From Toxoplasma gondii ME49 (lineage: Eukaryota; Apicomplexa; Conoidasida; Eucoccidiorida; Sarcocystidae), in contig NC_031477.1 of the NCBI RefSeq assembly GCF_000006565.2, positions 1,272,043-1,336,042 of the forward strand: DNA of 64,000 nucleotides, written 5' to 3'. Every line of letters starts with the position of its first letter. The first letter of the stretch is position 1. Below are positions 13,270 to 24,600 of this stretch, piece after piece. The translations under genes and the position numbers were made by a program. Below the pieces are notes generated by a model, which did no database searches, was not told where the DNA came from, and was given only the letters and a program-made list of their open reading frames with translations.

Positions 13270-15237
13270 ATGATTCCAAGCTCTGCGGCAGAGGCTGATA
13301 GGCCTCCTGTGCGACTCTCCGGTAACGGCAGTTCCTTGACTGGAAGAGATAGAGCCGGAAGCCTTGAAAATCTACCGGTAAAACACAATCCAGCAATGGA
13401 CAAACGGGTGAAGGCGGCAAGAGCATCAATAGGGATGCAAATCGAAATGCTACCTTCGAGTGCACAATCCCATCTTGGTGAGTTACCAAAGAAAACCGAC
13501 ACGCCAGAAAACGGTTTTTCGGATACGTTATACGCAAGCCGTCGACCAACGGCAGCCGACGTCAGCCACCAAAATCTGGTACCCGTCTCGAGCTCTGGTG
13601 TTCTACCTGAGGGCGGAAGGGAGCCCAGCGAGGTCGCGGATCATCCAGTGGACAGCAAGAAGCGTCATGCTGGCTTGCTCATTCTTTTGTCCTCCGTGAC
13701 CTTCCTGGCAGTTGGCATACTGGTTCTCTTCAGCATTTCGTACACCAGTCTCACGTTTGGTGGGATCTTCATCTCTGCCGGAGTTGTGACTGGGGTAGTC
13801 GGTGTACTTGGCGTGTTTACACGATGGAAGTCGCTGCTAGGGCTATACGTCTATTTAGTCCTCTGTCTGTTCATCTTCATGGCTGTCGTTTGGGTGCTCA
13901 GTGTCACATTGTTGAGTGACTACGTTAGAGTGTACAGGGCAATCAACACCTCACTGGAACTCGAGAGGCACTCGCAGACCACAGGGTCACTGGAGGATGC
14001 ACCTTTCTTCCTCCTAGATTCGTATGCGCCCCTGGGACTCCGGAGAACGTCGTCGGAAACGCCAGTTGCAGCGAAGACACTCATCGAAGAACTGTTTAAG
14101 ACGTCCAACAAGCACGAGCACGAAACGTCGACGGTGAGCGGTGACTCCCTGGAGTCAATACGACAGCTAGTCACTAACCCTGAAACGACTAAAGAGGGGA
14201 CGGCTCATCCCACAAATAGATATACAGGCGTTTTGTCGCCGGAGAAGGAGGACGGGCAGGCCTTAGAGCGAGCCAGATGGGCCGGTCGGTCGCAAGCAGC
14301 CACCGTGCAACGACTGGAGAGACAGCTTTCGCTGGAACGAATGTGGGAGCTGGAAAATGAAGGGGCAAATGAGCTGAACTCCTTGTTGCAAGGCAGCACC
14401 TCGAGAATGGCTTACCGGCTCTCACCTGCCGGAAGAAGACATCTGGCACGCCTCGCCGCCGAACTACAGCTGGGGAAATTGAAGCCAGTCAGCGACAGCA
14501 TCTCCTGGAGGAATGAACCTCGAAGCCAACCGCATTTCTCACAGGGAAGGGGTGGTGATAGTGTTCCGGATGACCGCGACGATCTGGCACCTGAAACCGG
14601 AGAAGCCATTTGGAATTTTACATACCGCATATTGCAACTTCCTCGAGATAGCAGCAGTACTGGCGAATCCAGTGGTCACGATCAATCATCTGGAGTAACA
14701 AGCTCTTTACCAAAAATGCTCTCAGAAGGGAACGCTTCAAGGACTCCAGTCACCCACGGATGTGTAGAAGGTCAGACCAGAGATCCTGAGTTCCTTGACA
14801 AAGTCAAGCATACTATCACAACCACAGCATTTCATGGAATCCTGTGCGCGTATTCGATGCATGATTTTTTAACGTTTCGTCGCTGGCCCTACGACTGCTA
14901 TAGCGAATGCGGCTTTGGCCTACTTGAGACGGGGAAAGCCTACGAGAAGGGCGACAATGTTACCACCATTGCTCTCCAGTTTTACATGCTTCACGTGGCT
15001 GGCATGGACAAAGAACGATACTCAACGTGCGAGACCCACGCTCTCGGAACCGGATGTTCCATTGTCAACAGAAACTATATCGTGATTGTTATCATATTGC
15101 TATCTATTTTCCTGGCCCTTGGATTGTGTGGGTGCTGCATCATGATTCCATTCACTCTGTCCAGGAACTATAGACTATATCGGCACTACAAACGAAGAGC
15201 AGCCACCATGGTCCACCGGCGGGTAAGTGCTGTGTGA
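13270..15237 (+). CDS. Four-pass membrane protein with tetraspanin-like topology and a very large third loop
   Basis: About 655 residues from the ATG at 13270. A hydrophilic N-terminal region of about 130 residues is followed by three closely spaced membrane segments (about 133-155, 160-182 and 185-210). Then come about 390 mostly hydrophilic residues and a fourth segment (about 602-628, NYIVIVIILLSIFLALGLCG), ending in a short basic tail. Three clustered helices, one large loop and a final helix is the tetraspanin arrangement. The C-terminal part of the loop has Cys residues able to pair (CVEG, GILCAYS, YDCYSECGFG, CETHALGTGC). The classical CCG motif is not seen, so the tetraspanin assignment rests on topology. 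The loop is far longer than usual and rich in charged, Ser and Arg residues. A good donor (CGG|GTAAGT at 15222/15223) lies 12 bases before the stop, so the gene may splice into another exon rather than end at 15237. It lies on the opposite strand between the two GPX paralogues. Confidence 0.5.
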   Translation: MIPSSAAEADRPPVRLSGNGSSLTGRDRAGSLENLPVKHNPAMDKRVKAARASIGMQIEMLPSSAQSHLGELPKKTDTPENGFSDTLYASRRPTAADVSHQNLVPVSSSGVLPEGGREPSEVADHPVDSKKRHAGLLILLSSVTFLAVGILVLFSISYTSLTFGGIFISAGVVTGVVGVLGVFTRWKSLLGLYVYLVLCLFIFMAVVWVLSVTLLSDYVRVYRAINTSLELERHSQTTGSLEDAPFFLLDSYAPLGLRRTSSETPVAAKTLIEELFKTSNKHEHETSTVSGDSLESIRQLVTNPETTKEGTAHPTNRYTGVLSPEKEDGQALERARWAGRSQAATVQRLERQLSLERMWELENEGANELNSLLQGSTSRMAYRLSPAGRRHLARLAAELQLGKLKPVSDSISWRNEPRSQPHFSQGRGGDSVPDDRDDLAPETGEAIWNFTYRILQLPRDSSSTGESSGHDQSSGVTSSLPKMLSEGNASRTPVTHGCVEGQTRDPEFLDKVKHTITTTAFHGILCAYSMHDFLTFRRWPYDCYSECGFGLLETGKAYEKGDNVTTIALQFYMLHVAGMDKERYSTCETHALGTGCSIVNRNYIVIVIILLSIFLALGLCGCCIMIPFTLSRNYRLYRHYKRRAATMVHRRVSAV

Positions 15238-16726
15238 GCACATCTGCTGTACCTGGGATTCAGTTTGGTTTTGTACCATGTAGCCACGTGGAAAAGACGC
15301 GCTACCGGTTTGTTGTGTCGAGGGAAAAAACTACGTTCTGTCGATTGTCACCACACTGCAACGCTGCCGCGTGTCTACTCGGTTTCCCTCTCTGGTATGA
15401 TATGCACAACTGCTTCTTGATTCTGGGCGCACATCGGATGTCATTGCTCGAATGCTACCTTGAAACGTTTTGCCATGCGTGGATTCAAAAAGCTTAAAAA
15501 ACTGAGAGGCAATCTAGAAGCTGTTCGTTATCGCAGAGCATCCGCCATCCTTTACATGACGCCTTATAGCCGGGCTGCATTAGTAAACTCTGTCTGGCCA
15601 CTGACTCGCCCCAAGCGCAAAGAATGCAGGCATTTCAAGAAGTTGTGCATTCGTTTACTAAATCGCAGCTTAACAGTAAAACGCCTGTGTTCTCTCAAAG
15701 AAGCAATATTCACGGTGAGATCACGTGTACACCGCCTCGTAGCTTGGGTTCCTGCAGGTACTTATAACATCATATCGGGCTGGTAGGCAGAAATGCTTCT
15801 GCATCCTGCTGCAGCAGCCATTTCCTATTCATCCAGTCCAACAACCCCCCTAGTTCTGCTGCCTGAATGTATCTTCTGTGCAAGAACATCGAGGGACAGG
15901 AGCATCCTTTTGATTCTACTTCTTAGGCTTTCTATACTTATGTCAAAAAAGGGCAACTTCAGTGAGAGGACTCGTTTCCACCAACTATCTCCAGCGCACG
16001 TAAGTGTGCGACCAGTGCTGAATCGATCGCATCACTTGTCGAAAAAATGCTGCGTGTACTCCAGCAGTTCTTTCTGGATTTCGTGGACACAGGAGACAGA
16101 CGAAGAAAAAATTCGAAGAATCCCTACGAGGGTTTAGGGATTACAACGCTGTTGAATGCTCGTCCTGGTCGACAAACCAGGCACCGTTTGTCGATGTGTG
16201 GAAGAAGGAACAAAGGGTGCTCTCCTCTACTGCTACGACCATCTGCGCAAAAACTTAAAAAGAATTCAACACGTCTCCCTGTTTACGCTCATGGACACAT
16301 AACGGGTCAGTCAAAATAGCGTTGCGTAAAATGCACACACCAAAAAAAGCGCTATCTGAACGTGCGTCAGTAACAGACCCACTGTCAAGCCACCTCGTCG
16401 TTGGTGTAGCCGTTGACCGGAACCAACAACTAACAAAACACGGAAAATGAAACACGGGGAAAAGGGGAAACAGAGAGAAATGTAAAGTGTTTATGCGCAG
16501 GCAACTCGACGGGCGACGCAATTGCATCGACGTAGGTTCCCTGTACAGAACCTAGGAATTCACTGGTCCTTCTTTCTCTGAAATGAGGCACACAGCGAGT
16601 GCGTCACAAGCCAGGGTGACAGGAAAATAGGGGAAAAACGGAGCAGGTAGTTGTACCCCACACATCCCCTGCGTCCCGCGTGACCGGTGCGCTTTCGGCA
16701 TTTTTCGAGGTCATCCGTATGAAACC
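15238..16726. other. Convergent 3' spacer, tetraspanin-like to GPX
   Basis: This stretch holds the 3' regions of two converging genes. An open frame at 15460-15786 (+) is basic and could be a further exon of the upstream gene, but no acceptor in the right phase was found. Nothing else is supported. Confidence 0.5.
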
Positions 16727-18518
16727 TCAGAGAGGCTTCAGCTCGCCTGCCGCATTGCGTTTCATGCCCTTCGCTTGACCCGCGATGAGTTTCCTGATGT
16801 CTTCTTCCATCTCAAGCGGTTTCGTCCTCGGGCCGTAGTACTTGTACACGCCGTTGTCTTTGTCTACGAGAAACTTGCCATAGTTCCAGCCAATGTCACT
16901 GAGTTTTGCGCTCTTGCTGTTCTTCACGGGATGGTAGAACTGCAAAACAGATCAATAAAAAGACATGCATGCACACCACACTTTTCAAGTCGATCGTTCC
17001 ATGACCGCCACCAGACCGCGACCAAAAACGCGAGGGATGCTACGCGGAAGCCACGCCACCCTTTCGGAGAACGGCGCGCCACTGAATTCGACACTGAACG
17101 CATTCATCTCTGTATGCACTTCACTCGGCGCAAAGTTCATCGACTTACGGCTTGATAAGAAAATGACAGAAAGTGTGATTTCTAGACTGCAGACTCTCCT
17201 TCTTGCTGAACGAGATCGACGACATCTGCACCACACTTAGTCACCACTTCCGCGCGTTCTACACCGGTGCGCCAGAAAAAAACATCCAGGAAAGCTGCCT
17301 GTACACTGCACTTCACCTCCACTCGTGTCCTTCGCACGTGCCATGCAGGCGGAGTCGAATTCCCACCTCGAGCTCACACTGGAAGCCTTGAGAAAAGCAA
17401 ACAGAACGTGCACCACTGCACAAAGGGGAAGCCTACACTGTCGCTGTTCCATTTGCAATAGAGAAAAACGGGGTTCGTCTCTGGGCCGTTAACGTCAGAA
17501 GTCGTGAAGACAGGGAAAGGGATCTTGACGCGCTCGCAGAACTGCTGAGTCTCCGCGATGTCTGCGAACTCCTGGTTGGCGAACTGGCGGGAAGGAAAAG
17601 CCAAAATCTGAAGAAAAGACAAGCCGGGATAAGGACCGAAATTTCCCCCAGTACCTTCGTGACCGCAACACAAGTTCACCTCGACCTGTGTCAAGGACAC
17701 ACACAACAAGCCTACGTGGCTCGCTTTCGAGGCTAGACGCACGCACACGCAAGAAGCGAGTAAATGACAACAAAAACGAAAGAGAGACTAGAGATAACGC
17801 CAAGACCGGTCGAGGACCGAACCTAAACTCATTTACAATAAATAGACGACGACGGAGAGGAGGGAGACACCAACAGGCTACCCCTTTCAGTTCAGTTTTT
17901 CCCTTGGTATATGTCTCGACTAGCGCTCCCTGCAGCACGCCTATATTGGAAAATGCATGTCGGCAGACACACCAGTGTCCTCAGCTCGAGAAGAGTGAAT
18001 CTCGAGTTGCCTTTCTTCACAGAGTCATTAACTTCGTGGACGACAACGCACACACGAATGCCTCCAACTCTGCAGAATGACTATCAAGCTTGTCTTCCGT
18101 CTCACAAGCCCGACCCCGTAGTGGATGGGGAGAACCAATCGGCTCTCCACGTGCTGAGCCTCTTGGAGCTGTTCGTCGACAAGAGATGCGTGCCCTGGTG
18201 CCTGCCTTACCTCGAAGGCATCGGTACCAATTTTTTCTCTCAGCTCGATGAACTCCTTGTTGTGGGCCTTCGTCAGACCGCAGTTGGACGCGACGTTTAC
18301 CACGATCTTCACCTGAAGAAAGAGACGCATCCTACCCTAGTGCTGTCACCCGTCCAGTCCGCGACCACCAAGATTCCGGAAAAATACACTTTCGACATGC
18401 ATTCCTCGACATACACATACCCACGTGTATGCACTTTCATACCCACACAGATATGTATGCATATATGTCGACATATATATATATATATATGTATAGACAT
18501 ATATATAAGCAGATATAA

Positions 18519-18554
<36 letters not shown>

Positions 18555-18825
18555 TAAAATTGTAGATGTACATATGTATGCGGGTTTCTACATTTGTGCA
18601 TAAGCGTCCGAGTTTGTGAACAGATGGAGCTTCCGTGCATTCACATCCACATCCAGAGATACGAAAGGGCGTGTCCACGATTCAGTTTAAAGTTCGCGAA
18701 CCGACTTTTCCATCCCATTCGCCGAGGGAGCGCTGAACGCCGTATATGTCGTTGAAAGTAATGGTGCTGAACGAGACCGGAATTTGGTCCGGCGCGAAAG
18801 CAGCTCTGCTGCCGCCGATCCCCAT
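16727..18825 (-). CDS. Glutathione peroxidase (thiol peroxidase, GPX fold)
   Basis: Four exons: 18706-18825, 18211-18312, 17437-17607, 16727-16939, giving 201 residues. It should reduce hydrogen or lipid hydroperoxides. Order of elements: SFSTITFNDIYGVQRSL (family start), NVASNCGLT with the peroxidatic cysteine at about residue 51, ILAFPSRQF with the catalytic Gln (about 82), FPVF, VNGPETNPVFLYCKWNSD, and WNYGKFLVDKDNGVYKYYG with the catalytic Trp/Asn (about 149-150). The active residue is encoded as Cys, not selenocysteine, so a glutathione or thioredoxin donor cannot be chosen from sequence. A good acceptor (CCGCAG|G) lies one base before the ATG at 18825, so there is an upstream exon, either a 5' UTR exon or an N-terminal extension that could carry a targeting signal. 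The exon 1 donor (AAA|GTCGGT) is weak but sits at the position used in the paralogue. The C-terminal tail after DIRKLIAGQ is short and basic. Confidence 0.5.
18472..18552. repeat. Long interrupted AT microsatellite
   Basis: About 80 bases made almost wholly of AT/TA dinucleotides, with short interruptions near 18491-18520. It lies inside the first intron of the GPX gene (between 18312 and 18706). Confidence 0.5.
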
Positions 18826-19131
18826 CCTGCGGATTGGAAAAACAAAGAAGACAACTGGCGTGAGAGACACCCAAGTTCGACTGGAGACGAGGGACGATCT
18901 GGAAACATGCAAATCAACGGTCCACAGAAGAAAAGAGCCACCTTTCAGTGGGCAGGCATTCACACACATCCGCCGCCCTGCAGACACAGGAAAGACGACG
19001 CGCAGCTTCCTGCGTTTGCCGAAAGTGCCTGAAGCAGAAGGTGCAGAACGGAACAGCGGGACAGCCGTTTCAGAGGAACTTTCACGCAAGCGCCTCCCGG
19101 CAGGGTCGTCTGAGCGCACATGCGTTTCTAC

Positions 19132-21378
19132 TTAGAAAGACACCGAGTCACAGCAAAGGCACAGAGAAAGATGTAGAAATGGTAGAAATGCATAGTCGGA
19201 ACGGCGGCGGATGTTGAGGGCAGCCGGGGTGCTAAATGCAATGCCGACGAATGCCACGAAATGTGCAGCGCAGAGAAACTCCGTCCAGAAGGCTCGTACA
19301 TGAGCAGACGTTTGAGAGACATGATGATCCGACCGCTGGCAAAGGGGTCCGGCGGGATAATCCGCTTTTGCCTTGCGAGAAGTGAGCGCTGTCCGAAAAT
19401 CAGATGCTGAAGAAACTCGCTGTTCCACGCGCTCTCAAAAAGACTCATAAAAGTGATACATCCAAAGCAAAAGGTCCAGTCCTAGCGTCAGAACACATCT
19501 GCGAGGAGGGTCCCGCGACGCGACTTCTTAGAAACGCTCCCGCAAAATAGGAGACAACGTACGCGAGAAACATCGCTGCACAAGGCGATACACCGAAACA
19601 CACAGAAGGCCGAATTCTCGCAGAGGTCCATCAACTGAGGAGAAGCTGTGAACGCTTGGGCGTTCGTGCCGACCCGCTGAACACACGGGACAACCTGATT
19701 CATGCAGTTTCCTCTCACTCCGACAGGCTCTCAGGGTTTGCGTTTTTCGCTGCTTTCCAGAGAAACGCGTTTTTCAACTGTGCAGAACGGAAGACGAAAC
19801 CTTCTATTCTGACAATCTCATGAGGACCACCACCTCTTTTAAAGAGCGCATGCACGAGCGCGTATATTTGAGAGTTTCGGTTCAAAGATAGAGGGGTGTG
19901 TGTGTCAAGGAGCGCCTACGCAAGAAAGCCGTTTCATACATGTCTGAAACTGTGTGTACTCGCCCAGAGGGAAAAGGTTCGCTACTCCGTCTTTTCCCCG
20001 TTATTTAACTGTCCGCTGTACCTGAGAAAAGAAAAGCTGGAGAGGAACTTGAGGCCTGGGTACTGCGCTGAAAGTGGGCTGCGTGTGGGAATCAGGTGGC
20101 TGAAACGAAATGCAGATTGCTTTCGCGGAGTCGTAAACACAGAAGGGGGAACCAAGGAGGAAAACCGGCCGAAGAAAGACTTCGCGGAAGTCAGTGTTTT
20201 TGCAAGGAAAAACGACCCGGAGAAGCAGTGGAATTTCTCTTTTCCATGCGCGCCGAGCCACTTTTTGCCGTGACCAGCAGTCCGTTTATTTGTCCGCCAA
20301 AAAGCGCGACCGTACAACGCCCCCAAACATGTAGCCAAGCAAAGACGCGGCAGCACTGGGCAAGACAGGCACTCCTGTCCGAGATACATCTGAGAAGACG
20401 CGCAGAGAGGAAGCATTTGCGCTTGAGAGGCTCTCGAAATCGGGTCCAACCGTCGCAGCGTATCCCAAACGCCTGCTTTCGTCGCAATCCAAGGACGTCT
20501 GCCCGTCCCGCCACGAACAGCACTCTGCACTGAGAACACAAACTGCCAGCGGATCTGCCAGCTTTCTTCTCGGTCTGACAGTCACGTCGGTCTCCCTCTT
20601 TCCCCAAATGAAGAAGCATAGAACCTCAGACAACCTGCGCACTCAACACGCCCGTTTTCAACAAGGGCGCTCTGCCCACCGTAAGACGACTCGCGAAAAA
20701 CGCATTGGTTCTTGCCACGGAAAGACGCACACGCCTAGAAAGCCGAGACAGACAGAAAATACCGTGAATATGGGTGCCGAACCAGCCTTTTCAAGTGCCC
20801 TGTTACTCGTGTGTGCTGTGAGCTGGGAAACGGGTCGGCGTTCGTCATCGTCAAAAAGGGATTATTTTTCGAGGCTTTTTCGCAGCGCATGTGACTTGTC
20901 CACAGCGCACAGACGAGTAGATGCAACACTGGCGAAACGCCTCGTCTAGGCCCTTTGCGGGAGAAAAGGCATGCTAGAGATTCCCCAAAGCGCACAATAA
21001 ATAACGCCAGACACTTCAGCAGACAAGAGGTATCTTTCTGTGTCTAGCAGCGGTTCCATGAAGTCACTTGCAGATCTTGTGGGAAGTCCCAGGGTCGCCG
21101 AGTCGCCGCTCGCGGGCTTTTTGAGTGTGCAGCCCCGAAAGAGCCTCGATTTTCGTTGACTTCCCGCCGGCCTTTTCTTCGCCTTCTGCTTCTGCTTTTG
21201 ATTTATTTTCTTCTGTTGGTATCTCTGTCGCCTTTGCATGCTGCTCGCTGTCTCTTCGGCTTCGATGGAGTTCTGAAAACCCCGCGACGACCGAGTCCTC
21301 GGCCCCTTCGACAGCGTTGCACATTTCGACGAACACACGAGCTGTGTCTCCCCTCTCTTCGCTCAAAGCGACCCCCAT
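19132..21378 (-). CDS. Possible multi-exon hypothetical membrane protein (tentative)
   Basis: I do not recognise this gene and the exon chain is incomplete. A genuine ATG at 21378 begins a hydrophilic segment rich in Glu, Lys and Ala, divergent from the helicase start at 21670. It runs to a possible donor near 21068. An open stretch around 20300-20560 ends SAAASLLGYMFGGVV, a plausible membrane helix, with a possible donor GTACG|GTCGCG. In matching phase, acceptor TTTATGAG| near 19440 opens LFESAWNSEFLQHLIFGQRS and continues to a stop at about 19130 through a second hydrophobic patch. All three segments are on one strand and their composition looks coding, but the links between them are inferred and splice sites are weak. 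It may be two genes, or the last exon may belong to the 5' end of the neighbouring GPX transcript. Confidence 0.5.
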
Positions 21379-21669
21379 TTCGTCGCCTGCTGTTTCGCCC
21401 CCGTTTCTCCTTGTCTGTCGACTTGCACCATGTGAACACGCAAGACTACTGGGAGTTGGACGATCTGCTGAGCGTGACTATGCCAGTCGTCACCAAAGAA
21501 TTCGGTAGCTAAAACTGTGGAATCAAGGAGGCGCCAACCGTCCCGAGGGCGAGTATTCCCTGTCTGTGCATCGGACACTCTGTTTTCGATTTCTTCTGTC
21601 TTCCTCGCGCGTAGTAGAGAGCCCCAGATGCGATGAGAAGCATCTCCCTTTCACCTCTGCGTCCTGCGA

Positions 21670-24600
21670 ATGGCCACTCGTCTCTCCGCTCTCCTTACAC
21701 CGGGGGGGCGCGCCGTCCCCCCCTGTACGTCCAGTGTCGTCACCCGGCACAGCCGCCCTCGCCCTCGAGTGCTTTTTAGGAATCGTGCATGCATCGGCGC
21801 GATCACCTCTCAAAAGACGCGACCCAACGAAAGCGTCTCCAGGCTCTCTCGTCCCGCGCCGCTCCTCTGTGCCGGGATGCCTGTAGGGTGGACCTCTCTA
21901 GACAGCCGAGACTCTGGCGACGGCTCCGTCGGTCCATGCGCCGGGGCCTGGAGTCGCTTCGCGTCGCGAGGAGCTCGCTCTCTCCGGCGATCGCGGACGC
22001 ATACAGAGAAGATTCAACGAGACTCTGCAACGGGGGGGTCGAGCAGATATCTCCCGTTCGCAGAGAACGAGGACGGCGCACAGTCTGGGAGCCCAGGAGA
22101 ACCTCTCGTCGAGGGGTCTCGCGGGGAGACGCAGCCAGGACGAGAAAAAGGCCAGGAAGGGGAGGAGAACTGCCAGACGCTGGAAGCGCCTTTTTGCTGG
22201 CGTGCTGCTGACCTTACGCGAGACGAAGAGAGACGAATGCAGGATCGCGAAACAGCTTCGTCGGGATCCACCACGTTGTTCTCCGGTCCCAGCCGCATCC
22301 CCTTTGCGTCTCTCGAAGATCCTCCTCAGGCCGATTTCTCAGATGCTACCCCGGCTTCTTCACCTCCGTTTGCCTCTGTCTCCTCGCGCGCGTCTCCCGC
22401 AGCCTCTTCCGCGCCAACAGCCGGCCTCGACTCGTGTCTTTTTTCTCAGTTCTCCTCTCTCCATCGTTCCCTCCTCATTCCCCTTCTGAAGGGGGGGGGG
22501 ATCGTGACTCCGACAGATGTGCAGGAGCGCTGCATTCCGATTCTGCTTTCGGGGAAGTCTTCGCTGGTCGTCGCGCCTACGGGCAGCGGGAAGACCCTGG
22601 CCTGGGCGCTGCCTCTCCTGCATCGACTCCTGGCTGCTGACACAGAACGTCTCGCGCCGTACCCGCAGCAGCCGGGACTCGTCGTCCTCGTTCCTTCTAG
22701 GGAGCTCGCCACGCAAGTTCTGGGGCAATTGCGGCGCTTCTCCTCGGTGATCACTTCTGCGGCCTGTGCGGCGGGTCAGTCGTACGTCAAGGAAGTTCGC
22801 ATGCTGCGCTCTGGAGTCGACGTGGTGGTGGCGACTCCAGCGCGTCTGCTTCTGCACCTGCACAAGAAAAATGTGAACATGCACCGCGTACAAGCGCTCG
22901 TCATCGAGGAGGCAGACACGCTATGTGACTCGTTCTACGAACAGGAACTCTGTGTGCTGCTCTCCTCTCACTTCCGCCGCTTCCAGGCCTCGCCTGCGGT
23001 CGCGAAAGTCGCCCTCGAGGGCCCTGAGCGCGGGGGAGAGCAGGCGAGGGCGGGGTGGTCTTCGTCGCCTCACCAGAGTCAAAACCTTTTGGAAATGCGG
23101 GAGTCTCGTCCCGCGTTTGGCCGGGAAGAAGCTGGCAGAGGGAACGCGGAGGGGTCGAACGAAGCGCTGCTGCACAGAAACGACCTGCAATTCGTCTTCG
23201 TAGCCGCGACAAAGACGGGGGCACTCGCCCGGTTTCTCAAGGACCAACTGAACAGGGTCCACATCACCAGTTTATGTACACCCGATGCACACCTTGCGGC
23301 CGCGGGAGTCCAGCAAGTCTTCGTTTCGCTCCACGGCCAGGATCGCATGTCCCGCCTCATGGAAGTGCTGGAAGAGCGAGTCGGAGGTGCAGACGCGAAA
23401 ACCATGATCTTCTGCAACACCGTCAACACTTGCCGGTAAAGGAACTGTTCAACGTAGAGCTGACCGACGAAGGCCTGCATTCGAAAGAGATGTCTTCTGG
23501 GCTGGTTCTCTTGAGGGCAGGACAACCCCCTCCCTCTGTGGAGACCCACGCTGCTCTGTGGGGCGTTTGTGCGGGTGTACGCGGACCTCTGAGGCTCGTG
23601 CAGGGCTTGTACCGATGCGTGGACCGTCCGTTTTGCCGAGGTGGGGAATCGCCGTTCGCAGCTGCGCTTCTCTCCACCTGAGCAATCTTGTCGGAGGCGT
23701 ACTGTCTCTCGCTGCGACACGCTACTTTCTGGCTGAGGGATTTCGAGATATATTCTAGATGCGCCGTGGTCTCCTCTGATCGGTTTCACAAGAGGCGACT
23801 CTCTTTACGGGCTGTGGCGTTCTGGGCAGACGCGTTTCGATCTCCTCACACGGGTCTACGCTTCCTGCAGTTTCTGCGGGACCTTCTCGATTTGTTTTTC
23901 TGAGCTGGTTGCGTTCAAAGAGTAGCGCATGTGGCGTGGCGATGTGTGCGTCGCAGGGCGGTGGACTTGACGCTCTTGGAGAAGGGGTACAAAGTCTCTT
24001 GTCTGCACGGACTCATGCCCTTCAAGCTCCGCAAGGCGAGGTGAGAAGCCAAGCACTGCCCGTAAAACGAAGGAGATACACTCCATCGCAAAGGCGCTTG
24101 GGGACGCGTTTTCCCTTCCCTTCTGCAGAGATGCAACCACGACGTTCAGTGGCTGTGTTGCTGGGCTTGGAGTTTGACGCATGCGGTCGGCAACGAGCGT
24201 CTGGCCGCACGGAGGCCGATGCTTCAACTTATTTTGGCAAACTATGCACGTTTCACAGAGCAGCGTAGCTAAAGGAGGCAACTCCCGTTTGATGTACAGA
24301 CACAGATGATGGCTGAAATGCACACGGGCTCGCCGCAAGCACGTATCGAGAGGGTCACCAGCGTTTAAGGCTCTCCTCAAAGGACGGCGAATTTCGGCGG
24401 TATTTGTTTGCTTCCCACATGGAGAAGACGCAACTCTTGTTCACAGTTGTTCTTCGTTTCTGTCGCGCGCGTGTTCCGTTTGCCCCCTTTCTCTGTCGTT
24501 TGTGCAGCTTCCAGAAACTCCAGAATGGTGATACAAACATCTTGGTGTGCACGAACGTCGCCTCTAGGGGCTTGGAGGTTGAAGGCGTGAAGCACGTGAT

